Shown in pieces: positions 1 through 7,431 of a stretch of 64,000 nucleotides of DNA; position 1 is the first letter of the stretch, and the number at the start of each line of letters is the position of its first letter. The notes beneath the pieces were generated by a model that was not told the DNA's origin, made no database searches, and saw only the letters and a program-made list of their open reading frames with translations. The position numbers were made by a program, and so were the translations under genes. The stretch is taken from the NCBI RefSeq assembly GCF_033763495.1, contig NZ_JANRKL010000148.1:98076-162075 (forward strand), in the 5' to 3' direction. The stretch comes from Haliscomenobacter sp033763495 (GTDB taxonomy: Bacteria; Bacteroidota; Bacteroidia; Chitinophagales; Saprospiraceae).

Positions 1-551
1 TCATAGGGCTCTTTGGTTACTATTTCCAGGATAATGCCCAGCAAACTATACCCTACGTTCGAGTATTCGAAAGCATTACCTGGTTTGAAAAGCAAGGGTT
101 GATTCATTGAAAGTTTGACAAACTCCGCTGTGGAGATGCTGTCGTAATCGTCGCCAATGCTACCCGGAAAACCAGCGCTATGGGTAAGCAGGTGGTGAAG
201 GGTAATGCCCTGTTTGTCGGCAGGAACATTGGGGAAATACTTGCTGATGGGGTCTTCCACTTTGAGTTTGCCCATCATTTCCAGTTTGAGGATGGCCGCC
301 CCGGTGAATTGTTTGGTAACGGAGCCAATGCAGGAAATGGTTTGGGGGGTAAAGGCGGTTTTGGCCTCGCGATCGCTCAAGCCGTACCCTTTTTTGAATA
401 CCTGTCCTTTCCAGGCTACCAGCACGCTACCGCTGAAGTTGTGTTGTTGGTTCAATTCGCTTAAAAAGCGGTCAATTTTGTCAAAAGCCGGGTTTTGCCC
501 ACTCAAATGGAAACAAAAAAGCAGGAGTAGGGCCAAAAAATGAATTTTCAT
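1..551 (-). CDS. Serine hydrolase, beta-lactamase/class C family (partial)
   Basis: The start ATG is at 551 and the gene runs off the left edge, so only the N-terminal 183 or so residues are present. They begin with a signal peptide (MKIHFLALLLLFCFHLSG). The SxxK catalytic motif reads SVTK, and the second motif reads YSNVGY (Y-x-N) about 100 residues later. This is the layout of PF00144 beta-lactamase-like esterases and DD-peptidases, which act as periplasmic or secreted serine hydrolases. The substrate cannot be told from this half. It is transcribed away from the histidine kinase gene at 718. Family assignment is firm; enzyme specificity is unknown. Confidence 0.85.
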   Translation of the reverse strand, partial: MKIHFLALLLLFCFHLSGQNPAFDKIDRFLSELNQQHNFSGSVLVAWKGQVFKKGYGLSDREAKTAFTPQTISCIGSVTKQFTGAAILKLEMMGKLKVEDPISKYFPNVPADKQGITLHHLLTHSAGFPGSIGDDYDSISTAEFVKLSMNQPLLFKPGNAFEYSNVGYSLLGIILEIVTKEPY

Positions 552-717
552 AAGGATTGATTTTAGCATGCATTTTTTTGATTTCGATTCAAAATTGGGG
601 GCTTTACGGCTGTTTTTCTGGAGCTTTATGTGAAATACCCCGGCTTTTATGTGAACTGGGAAGGGAAGTGGGAAAAAAGGGCCAATTTTGTGCTGTGCAA
701 TAACCCAAATCAAAACG

Positions 718-1809
718 GTGAAGATAAAACAATCGAATTACTGGATGCTACATCTGGCATTTTGGCTGCTCTACCTGCTGGTACAGTCGCTGGTGTACAT
801 GAATTTTTATGAGTTTGAAACCATTAAGGTAGTGCAAGAAACTGGGGAAGAAATTGTTGAACGTACCGTCTTTCCCAACACCTTTTTGATCTCCATGTGG
901 GTGCAGTTGGTGGAATTACCGGGGAAATTACTGGCAGTTTACCTGCATTTGTGGATTTTGCTGGAGGCTTATTTATTTCGCCAGCAAATTGGGCGGTATT
1001 TCTTGGGGCTGGCACTCGTGCTCCTTTTTGCCAATTTTATGCAAAGTTTTTTGCTGCTCTTTCTGCCTGTACCCAGGTTCATGTACGACAACCAGGTGCC
1101 ACAATTCATCTCGGCTACCCGGAGTTTGCAATACATCTTCACCTGTATTGCGGTGCTGGGTGTTACGGGGGCTTTGGAGGTTTTGCGCCACTATTATCAG
1201 GAGCTGACCCGCAGGCAAGAAGTGGAGAAACAACACGTCGCTACCGAATTACAATTACTCAAAGCCCAGATTCATCCTCACTTTTTCTTCAATACCTTAA
1301 ATTCATTGTATGGCCTGGCTTTGGAAAATTCGGAGCACACTCCGGCCAGCATCCTGCGCTTGTCCGAATTGATGAACTTTGTGCTTTACGAAGCCAAGGC
1401 CAAAGACGTTCCCTTACAGCGGGAAGTAGAAATCATCGAAGATTATATCGCCCTGGAAAAATTGCGTTACGGCGAAAGGGTACAGGTTGCCATCAACAAA
1501 AATGGTGCATTGGCGGAATGGAGAATACCGGGCCTACTGCTGTTGCCCTTTGTGGAAAACGCGTTCAAACATGGGGTATCGCCCGAAACCGGACAAGCCT
1601 GGTTGAACATCAGTTTGCAAGCAGAGCCCAAACAGTTGAAATGGGTGGTGGAAAACAGCATTGGCCATTCGACCAGGCCAGAGCAATCTTCTGGACTGGG
1701 GCTGGAAAATGTGCGCCGCCGCCTGGAACTCCTGTACCCTGGGCAGCATCGCCTGGAGATACTGGAAGAAGAGGATGTTTTTATGGTTGTACTTGAACTC
1801 AAGCAATGA
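718..1809 (+). CDS. LytS/YehU-type sensor histidine kinase
   Basis: This is a 363-residue membrane histidine kinase of the His_kinase (PF06580) family. Several hydrophobic segments fill the first 160 residues, followed by a short coiled coil. The phospho-acceptor motif is HPHFFFN with His186. The N box reads PFVENAFKHG and the G box GLGLENVRRR, so the ATPase module is intact. I chose GTG at 718 because it gives a normal membrane-anchored start; a TTG at 688 and an ATG at 745 are alternatives. The stop overlaps the next gene by 4 bp (ATGA), so kinase and regulator are translationally coupled. The signal is unknown. Confidence 0.9.
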   Translation: MKIKQSNYWMLHLAFWLLYLLVQSLVYMNFYEFETIKVVQETGEEIVERTVFPNTFLISMWVQLVELPGKLLAVYLHLWILLEAYLFRQQIGRYFLGLALVLLFANFMQSFLLLFLPVPRFMYDNQVPQFISATRSLQYIFTCIAVLGVTGALEVLRHYYQELTRRQEVEKQHVATELQLLKAQIHPHFFFNTLNSLYGLALENSEHTPASILRLSELMNFVLYEAKAKDVPLQREVEIIEDYIALEKLRYGERVQVAINKNGALAEWRIPGLLLLPFVENAFKHGVSPETGQAWLNISLQAEPKQLKWVVENSIGHSTRPEQSSGLGLENVRRRLELLYPGQHRLEILEEEDVFMVVLELKQ

Positions 1810-2519
1810 AAAAAATTCGTTGTGTCATCGCTGAAGACGAAGCCATCGCGCGCCAGATTTTGGGCAAATACCTGGCTGAACTAGAGGACTTTGAGTTGTT
1901 GGCCAGTTTTGATAATCCGCTACTGGCCCAAACTTATTTGCGGGACAATCCGGTTGATTTGTTGTTCCTCGACATCGAGATGCCAGGACTGAATGGTTTG
2001 TCCCTATTGCGCGCGCTCGCCGCTCCACCCAAAGTGATCATCACCACTGCCTACCGGGAATACGCCTTGGAAGGCTACGACCTCAATGCGGTGGACTATT
2101 TGCTCAAACCCATTTCTTTTGAACGTTTTCAATCCGCATTGCACAAACTTTTTGAACTCAATGCTTTTGCTCCAAAAACTGCACCTGCTTTAGAGGCTGC
2201 ACCCGCCTTTTTGTATTTCAAATCGGGTAACAAATGGGTGCAAGTGTTTTTGGATGAAATCCTCTACATCGAAGGCTTGAGCAATTATGTCAAAATTGTA
2301 GGGACGAAGGGCGTGACCGTGGTGTACCAAAAAATGAGTTACCTGGAAGAAAAATTGCCGAACAGGCTTTTTTTGCGCATACATAAGTCCTACATTGTGG
2401 GGCTAAACAAAATCAAAGCTTTGTACAGCAATGAGCTGGAAGTAGATGGGAAATTGTTGCCCGTAGGGGAGAAGTACCGCCCACTGATCAAAGCGCTGAT
2501 TGAGCAGCAAAGTATTTGA
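1806..2519 (+). CDS. LytTR-family response regulator
   Basis: This 237-residue regulator has an N-terminal receiver domain with acidic residues E9-D10-E11 and the phospho-acceptor Asp56 (LFLDIEMPG), a conserved Lys near 100 (LLKPISFERF), and a C-terminal LytTR DNA-binding domain from about residue 140 (IEGLSNYVKI, RIHKSYIV). It is the partner of the upstream kinase, with which it overlaps by 4 bp. LytTR proteins bind short direct repeats. No such site is obvious next to this pair. The gene is followed by a good intrinsic terminator. Confidence 0.93.
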   Translation: MKKIRCVIAEDEAIARQILGKYLAELEDFELLASFDNPLLAQTYLRDNPVDLLFLDIEMPGLNGLSLLRALAAPPKVIITTAYREYALEGYDLNAVDYLLKPISFERFQSALHKLFELNAFAPKTAPALEAAPAFLYFKSGNKWVQVFLDEILYIEGLSNYVKIVGTKGVTVVYQKMSYLEEKLPNRLFLRIHKSYIVGLNKIKALYSNELEVDGKLLPVGEKYRPLIKALIEQQSI

Positions 2520-2536
2520 GTTTTGTGAAAATTTAG

Positions 2537-2564
2537 CACCCCACCTTCGGTGGAGTGTTTTTTT
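2537..2564 (+). terminator. Intrinsic terminator after the LytTR gene
   Basis: A GC-rich hairpin with inner stem CCACC-TTC-GGTGG is extended by outer CAC/GTG pairs and followed immediately by seven T residues (2558-2564). It lies 17 bp beyond the stop codon of the response regulator, which is where a factor-independent terminator is expected. Confidence 0.75.
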
Positions 2565-2566
2565 AA

Positions 2567-2720
2567 TTCAGCCACAAATGACACAAATTTTCACAAATTA
2601 AAGCACAAACTAGCGTTTGTGCTCCCTTCACGAACGAAGTTCGTGCCTTAATTTGTGAAAATTTGTGTCATTTGTGGCTGAAAACTTGTTTATCACATCG
2701 ACGAAGGCGAGGTGATAAAC
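2567..2720. repeat. Nested palindromic intergenic element
   Basis: Two perfect 35-bp arms (2567-2601 and 2648-2682) enclose two further hairpins: 9-bp arms at 2602-2610/2615-2623 and 7-bp arms at 2629-2635/2639-2645. Together they would fold as a three-way junction. A fourth hairpin follows (GTTTATCAC at 2688-2696 pairing with 2712-2720). There is no ORF. It resembles the other compound palindromes in this window and is probably a REP/MITE-like repeat; a role in mRNA stability is possible but unproven. Confidence 0.75.
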
Positions 2721-2781
2721 TTTCACTGAGTCTTATTTTTTTAACCAGCCAAAGGCTGGAAACTATAACACAAACAAAAAC

Positions 2782-3624
2782 ATGAGAATTTTCCGCACAA
2801 CCCAAGGCATCGTCATTGAGTCTGACGGCCAGTTTTTCCTGTCTGCTTCCAGCAATTGGGACAGCTTCCTCAACCGCGAAGATTTGTTCCAGGCCCTAAA
2901 GACCGAAATCCAGTCCTTGAGCCCCAATGGCGATTTAGCAACCTTATTGAGCAAGGAAACCCTGGCACCGATTGTTAGCCAGGAAGTATGGGCATCGGGC
3001 GTGACCTACCTGCGCAGCCGCGAGGCCCGCATGGAAGAATCCAAGGATGCCGGAGGTGGCGATTTTTACGCCAAAGTTTACGACGCCGAACGGCCAGAAT
3101 TGTTTTTCAAAGCCACTGCTGCCCGCACCGTTGGCCCTGGCGCACAGGTGCTGATTCGCCGCGATTCCAAATGGAATGTACCCGAGCCAGAATTGACGCT
3201 GTGTATGTCTTCCTCCGGTAAAATCATCGGCTACACCATCGGCAACGACATGAGTTCGCGCGACATCGAGGGCGAAAACCCCTTGTACTTGCCCCAGGCT
3301 AAGAGTTACGATGCTTCCGCCGCTCTCGGCCCTGGCGTTCTGGTGACGGAAGAGCCGATCTCCCCTGAAACAGTGATCTCCATCCAAATCAAACGCGCTG
3401 GCCAGGTGGTTTTTGAAAACAGCATCCAAATCAATCGCATGAAGCGCCAATTGCCGGAATTGGCTTCCTGGCTGTTCCGGGAGACTTCCTTCCCTCATGG
3501 GGTGTTCCTGATGACGGGTACGGGCATTGTGCCACCGAATGAGTTTACGCTGGCGGTAGGTGATGAGGTGTGTATTAGCATTGAGGGAATTGGGGAATTG
3601 GTAAATGTGGTGGGGATGCGGTGA
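2782..3624 (+). CDS. Fumarylacetoacetate hydrolase (FAH) family enzyme
   Basis: This 280-residue protein has the FAH C-terminal fold from about residue 75 onward. The metal-binding ExE pair is in VPEPELTL, and the conserved GNDMSSRDIEGEN segment supplies the third acidic ligand. FAH enzymes cleave or dehydrate 2-oxo acids using a divalent metal. The segments GDFYAKVYDA and YLPQAKSYDA resemble the sugar-acid subgroup that dehydrates 2-keto-3-deoxy acids, but I cannot prove that substrate. It appears monocistronic, between a palindromic element upstream and a gene-free stretch downstream. The ATG at 2782 is the only good start. Confidence 0.85.
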   Translation: MRIFRTTQGIVIESDGQFFLSASSNWDSFLNREDLFQALKTEIQSLSPNGDLATLLSKETLAPIVSQEVWASGVTYLRSREARMEESKDAGGGDFYAKVYDAERPELFFKATAARTVGPGAQVLIRRDSKWNVPEPELTLCMSSSGKIIGYTIGNDMSSRDIEGENPLYLPQAKSYDASAALGPGVLVTEEPISPETVISIQIKRAGQVVFENSIQINRMKRQLPELASWLFRETSFPHGVFLMTGTGIVPPNEFTLAVGDEVCISIEGIGELVNVVGMR

Positions 3625-3720
3625 GGAAGGTTCCTTTAACCAAGAGTTCGGAGATTTTTCTCTAAACCAGCCCAGTCTTGCCACCACTAACGTGGTTCAA
3701 ATGGCGTAGGGCATAATTGC

Positions 3721-3814
3721 TATAAACCTGGCCACCGCTAACGCGGTTTGGAGTTTACGTAAAATTTGATACTGTCGGTAAAATCTAACCGCCTTGGCGG
3801 TGGACCGGTTTATA
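3721..3814. repeat. Imperfect palindrome in the 3625-3952 gap
   Basis: The gap of about 330 bp between the FAH gene and the protease gene holds no convincing ORF. Its clearest structure is an imperfect inverted repeat. The left arm starts TATAAACCTGGCCACCGC at 3721 and the right arm ends with the matching GGTGGACCGGTTTATA at 3814. Short CCACC/GGTGG and CCGC/GCGG palindromes occur on both sides. Function unknown. Confidence 0.55.
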
Positions 3815-3952
3815 GAGTAGCAGTTACCCCTTGGGTATCTAAAGCCGCGCTAGCGGCGTGGACGCAGCAAAATCAGTGTTATCCACTCTCAAAAAGCAAG
3901 GGAGTGGTACAATGGACACATTTGGCTAAAAGGAGGTGTGATGTAAGAATTT

Positions 3953-4831
3953 CTAAGAAAAGGATATAGGTATTCTTGGAATTGGAAGTTTAGGAAGATT
4001 GAATTTTTCTCTAATCAGAGCAATCGCATAGTCAATTTTTGTCGATATAATAAAATCGCGTCTATACTCAATCATAATTCCAACAAGCTTCAGGACGGGC
4101 TCATTTTTATTAATGTCATAACCTACAAAATCCCATAGCCCGCCGCCACTCATTCCTTCAAGTGCAGGAAGTTTCTGTTTGGCCTTAGTAACTTGGTTTG
4201 TCATTTTTTTGGTATAATTAACAAAGAGATGATAATGAAATCTATCTACGTGTAATCTTTTATTTTTGAAATGATTAATGGTGTTGAAAGCAAAAAAGAA
4301 GAGAGGTTCTGCTATCCAGTGCTGATTTTTACTTTTTATTTTAGTGGCAGGAAATCCAAAGACGAAATAATAATCACTAATCTTGTTTTCTTCTTGTCCG
4401 AAATATTTCTGCTGGTGACCTAGTTCAACGTTTGAAATACCCAAAAAACTATAGTCGATTTTAAGGGCATCAGCCACTTTTTTTTCTAATCGTATGATTG
4501 CCAAATCCAGAGAATCTACTAAAATCTCATTTTCATATTTAAGCGATGGCAGTGAGGGAGCTGTAATATAAACTTCGCCTAAAATTTCCTCAAATCTCAT
4601 TGAAGTGGGAATAAGCATGTCGTCAATTTTCCTGTCTTCAAAAATATGTCCTGCAGTAATAAAAAAAATTTGATTTTGAAACTCAAATAAAACTCCACTA
4701 CCCAAGTGTTGTGGAGCGTTATAGGCATTTATGGTATAGATTGGAGGTGTTGACGATTTTGCAAAGACGCTAGATTTGTATGATAAATCTAAATCGAAAC
4801 CTTGAAGATCAAGTAGTTGTAGCGAGCTCAC
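3953..4831 (-). CDS. Trypsin-like serine protease domain protein
   Basis: This 292-residue protein looks like a degenerate S1-type peptidase. The triad can be read as His in FFITAGHIFED (about residue 60), Asp in DSLDLAIIRL, and Ser in LEGMSGGGLW. GSGVLFEF before the His motif is also typical. There is no signal peptide, so it should be cytoplasmic, as in trypsin-like peptidases found in bacterial conflict loci. The start is GTG at 4831; no better ATG lies upstream in frame. A 64-codon ORF ends 33 bp upstream on the same strand and may be co-transcribed. Its AT-rich composition differs from neighbours, which suggests transfer. Confidence 0.75.
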   Translation of the reverse strand: MSSLQLLDLQGFDLDLSYKSSVFAKSSTPPIYTINAYNAPQHLGSGVLFEFQNQIFFITAGHIFEDRKIDDMLIPTSMRFEEILGEVYITAPSLPSLKYENEILVDSLDLAIIRLEKKVADALKIDYSFLGISNVELGHQQKYFGQEENKISDYYFVFGFPATKIKSKNQHWIAEPLFFFAFNTINHFKNKRLHVDRFHYHLFVNYTKKMTNQVTKAKQKLPALEGMSGGGLWDFVGYDINKNEPVLKLVGIMIEYRRDFIISTKIDYAIALIREKFNLPKLPIPRIPISFS

Positions 4832-4864
4832 AAATTAATTTTTAGGTCTTTTAATAAAAAGTAG

Positions 4865-5059
4865 TTACGCATCCTGATCCTTTCTTCTGAATTTAATCCC
4901 TTTGGTATCTAGGCTTATCGCTTTAAATTCTTTGACTTGAGGCGGTGAAAGATCAATTTTTTGATTCTCCTTTTGAACTAGGCTAATTAACTTTAACCGC
5001 TCCAATGCTAATAGAATGTTTAGAGCATTTTGATTAAAAACCTCAATAGTTATTTTCAT
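4865..5059 (-). CDS. Small hypothetical protein (64 aa) upstream of protease
   Basis: The ORF encodes MKITIEVFNQNALNILLALE followed by a short charged tail ending FRRKDQDA. A beta strand then a helix at the N-terminus resembles small Bacteroidota proteins often found as antitoxin-like partners, but no family can be assigned. It lies 33 bp upstream of the trypsin-like gene on the same strand and has the same low GC content, so the two are probably one transcription unit. It could be a regulator or inhibitor of the protease; that is inference only. Confidence 0.5.
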   Translation of the reverse strand: MKITIEVFNQNALNILLALERLKLISLVQKENQKIDLSPPQVKEFKAISLDTKGIKFRRKDQDA

Positions 5060-5180
5060 TTCAAATTCTTTACAACAAAAATAGGTTGATGCTGACAGAA
5101 AGTCAAGTTTTTAAAAAATATGTTAAAATCATCTCAGTATGCGCAAAATATTCTGGAAGATGCTTCCATCAGGTTCAATT

Positions 5181-5234
5181 CTAATCGCGGAACGGTTGAA
5201 TTTCTGGTGAATTGTTCAATCGCTCCGCGATTAG
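5181..5234. repeat. Inverted repeat, 20-bp arms
   Basis: CTAATCGCGGAACGGTTGAA at 5181-5200 pairs with 5215-5234 at 18 of 20 positions, leaving a 14-nt loop. It lies between the small ORF and the 3' end of the HsdR-N-like gene, both on the minus strand. It could act as a terminator for the latter, although no clear T-run follows. Confidence 0.6.
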
Positions 5235-5274
5235 TATTTCGCAAAAAATGATCAAAATTTGGGAAGGCTCACAT

Positions 5275-6381
5275 TCACCCTTCCCCCTGACTCCCCCCAC
5301 GATCATAATATTCAATCACCTTCTGCAACTGCTCGGCATAACAATAAATATCATCCAGAGATTTCAGCTCGAACTTATTCTCCTTTTTGGTATGGTCAAA
5401 TAGGCCGATGGATTTTTTGCTGCCATTCAGGTACAGGCGGCAAATGGCCTTGCGGTTGTTGTCATCCAGCAAAACCGAAAAATAACTTTGGGCATCCCGG
5501 TAATGGATACGCGTGCCATCGACAACGGGGCGCAGGATCGATTTTACGATGTAAAAAGCTTCTTTTTCCTCTTCGGTGGTTTCGACTACACGCTCCTTGG
5601 GGATGTTGTCCGCATTTTCGTCTTCGCTGGCACTTTGGCCGAGAGCGGTGTTTTCTGCATTCAGTTCATTTTCCCGATCCAGCGCAGATTTTAACCGTTC
5701 GCTGATCATTTCACTCAGCAATTGGTTCAGAGAGCGTTTGGTCAATTCCGAAAACTGCATCAACACCTTCTCGGTAATTCTTCCAGTGTAAATCTGACTG
5801 ACAAAAAAGCGTATAAAGGGATCGGTAGGTGCCTTGAATTGAGCGGCCAATAGCCCTTTGATTTCATTGGTATATTTCAAATCGCTGGCAGCGTTAACGA
5901 TGTTTTCGATGTTGAAATAAGACTTGTGGAATTTTTTCAGTTCTTCAACATCGCTATCTTTCATTTCGGAAATGTTGAACTCAAAAAATGGTTTTTCGTC
6001 CATTTTATTGGTTTCCATCAAATCGGTGTAAAACTTGTAGTGCATCCCATTGGTCAGAATCGCGAATCTAGCGTTGCTGACGTGGAAATAGCGGAACAAT
6101 TGGGAATTGTGGGGATCCAGTTTTTCTTTGTAGTATTTGCATTCGATGAGGATTTGGGGCACTCCATCTTTCCGAATTGCGTAATCTACCTTTTCTCCTT
6201 TTTTAATGCCAATGTCTGCAATGAATTCCGGAACGACTTCCAATGGATTGAATACATCATAGCCCAGGATTTGGATAAAGGGCATGATCAGGGCATTTTT
6301 GGTTGCTTCTTCGGTTTGTATCTGTGGCAAGAGCGTTTCTACGCGGGTAGCCAGGTTTTTTATTTGATCTTTAAAATCCAT
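5275..6381 (-). CDS. Type I restriction HsdR N-terminal-domain protein (solo)
   Basis: This 368-residue protein has the PD-(D/E)xK-type N-terminal nuclease domain of HsdR subunits: EEATKNALIMPFIQILGYDVF, then KKGEKVDYAI (Asp) and QILIECKYYK (E-x-K). No helicase domain follows. The C-terminal half is an unassigned domain with an acidic linker (DENADNIPKERVVET) and a region of about 100 residues ending near the stop. HsdS and HsdM genes are absent nearby, so it is not a complete type I system. Such solo proteins are common in Bacteroidota and their role is uncertain. I chose ATG 6381 over an upstream in-frame TTG at 6411. Confidence 0.8.
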   Translation of the reverse strand: MDFKDQIKNLATRVETLLPQIQTEEATKNALIMPFIQILGYDVFNPLEVVPEFIADIGIKKGEKVDYAIRKDGVPQILIECKYYKEKLDPHNSQLFRYFHVSNARFAILTNGMHYKFYTDLMETNKMDEKPFFEFNISEMKDSDVEELKKFHKSYFNIENIVNAASDLKYTNEIKGLLAAQFKAPTDPFIRFFVSQIYTGRITEKVLMQFSELTKRSLNQLLSEMISERLKSALDRENELNAENTALGQSASEDENADNIPKERVVETTEEEKEAFYIVKSILRPVVDGTRIHYRDAQSYFSVLLDDNNRKAICRLYLNGSKKSIGLFDHTKKENKFELKSLDDIYCYAEQLQKVIEYYDRGGSQGEG

Positions 6382-6628
6382 GATTGAGCTGTTTAGTAGT
6401 TTTCTATACAACTCTTTACGAATAAGTGTAAAAAAGGTTACAAAAAAGAGGTGGGCCTGAAAAGTAAGTTGCAGTAAAATTCAAAAGCGACACAATAGCA
6501 GCGCGGGTGACGCGGATTGGGCGGATTTACGCGGATTTTTATCCCGCCTTCGGCGTGATGGTAAAATTGCCACTAAGGCACAAAGGCACAAAGAAAACAT
6601 TTTCGATTCAACGGACTTTGTGTCTTCG

Positions 6629-7328
6629 GTGCGCCACGAGGCGTGCGGTAAATATAATACAAAATCCTAGTGGATGAAAGAGCCACGCAAGCAAAGGTGT
6701 CGATCAGCTTGAAGCCGTTATGATTGTGCTGGAGGAAACGAAAGTACAAAAGCTCATGACGAGCGAACTCATAAGCTGCATTAGTAAGGCCTCGTTACAC
6801 GTTGGTAGTGGTCAGTCTGCCGGAGATGATGAAACCTGCCACCCTATCGGAAGAATCGGCAAGAAGCACGATAGGGGCTACCCGGGGTAAGATAGTGTTG
6901 CGTGTGAGTTGAAGGAGCCGCATGAACGTGGGAGACCCTAACGATGGCCGTCCAACCAGTCGAGGGAGTCGGAGATGCCCATAGTAGTGAAGATTCCTGA
7001 AAAGGTAAAAGCAGGAGGAGCGAAGGGGCATTACTATGAACAACGCTTAGATCAAGAGTCCAACCGGTCCTGATTGAGAATTAAGTATCATCAAAGACGA
7101 AGCATTTTAGGTGCACAGAGGTAGACAAATGGATAAGCTATATTGACAAGCCAAGCAGCAGAAACCCCAAAGCTGCCAACTCTGTGGACGAGAGACTCTG
7201 GATACAGTATGGAGGGGAAAAAGCTGTGAAAGCTGGAAATGAAATTCATAGGGAAGCCGTATGCGGGAAAACCGCACGTACGGTTTGACGAGGGGGAGAA
7301 GCGGCACCGCCGCTTCTCTCTACTCTAC
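6629..7328 (+). mobile_element. Group II intron, ORF-less, about 700 nt
   Basis: The 5' end matches the group II consensus GUGYG (GTGCGCC at 6629). The 3' end has a clear domain V (7254-7286) and a domain VI hairpin with a candidate branch-point A at 7322, ending in AC at 7328. Deleting 6629-7328 rejoins CTTCG with TGCCTTGGTGGC and restores an intergenic palindrome arm, which fixes both boundaries independently. No reverse transcriptase/maturase ORF is present; the small ORFs inside are not convincing. It is therefore either mobilised in trans by a maturase elsewhere or a relic. The host site is non-coding, so splicing would not matter to a protein. Confidence 0.88.
7254..7328 (+). ncRNA. Group II intron domains V and VI
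   Basis: Domain V: AAGCCGTATGCGG, tetraloop-like GAAA, ACCGCA, the two-nucleotide CG bulge and TACGGTTT form the canonical 33-nt hairpin, with the AGC catalytic triad intact. Domain VI: GAGAAGCGG (7296-7304) pairs with CCGCTTCTC (7310-7318). The 3' strand continues CTACTCTAC, with an unpaired A seven nucleotides from the end as lariat branch candidate. Confidence 0.9.
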
Positions 7329-7431
7329 TGCCTTGGTGGCTGAAAAACTTTGCCGCAGGCAAAGCAAAATCCGCGTCAATCCGCCCAATCCGCGTCCGTC
7401 ATCCGCGTTGCTATTAATGCCGCTCTTGTCT

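Larger units (their letters stand above)
6494..7415. repeat. Large compound palindrome interrupted by a group II intron
   Basis: The outer arms read AATAGCAGCGCGGG on the left (from 6494) and the matching CCGCGTTGCTATT on the right (to 7415), continued by CGGATTGGGCGGATT and its complement. An inner arm, GCCACTAAGGCACAAAGG, is on the left. Its partner CTTTGTGTCTTCG / TGCCTTGGTGGC is cut in two by the intron at 6628/7329. With the intron removed, the element is about 220 bp and folds back nearly end to end. It contains no ORF. Confidence 0.8.

Noticed and set aside
897..1796. 299-codon frame overlapping the histidine kinase
   Set aside because: The kinase frame has all family motifs; this frame is a shadow without recognisable features.
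2944..3687. 247-codon minus-strand frame opposite the FAH gene
   Set aside because: The FAH protein is complete and clear; the opposite frame has no family features.
5275..6381. Complete type I restriction-modification system
   Set aside because: No HsdM, HsdS or HsdR helicase part is present nearby.
6795..7307. Small minus-strand frames inside the group II intron
   Set aside because: They are antisense to intron RNA structure and show no reverse-transcriptase motif, so they are not an intron-encoded protein.
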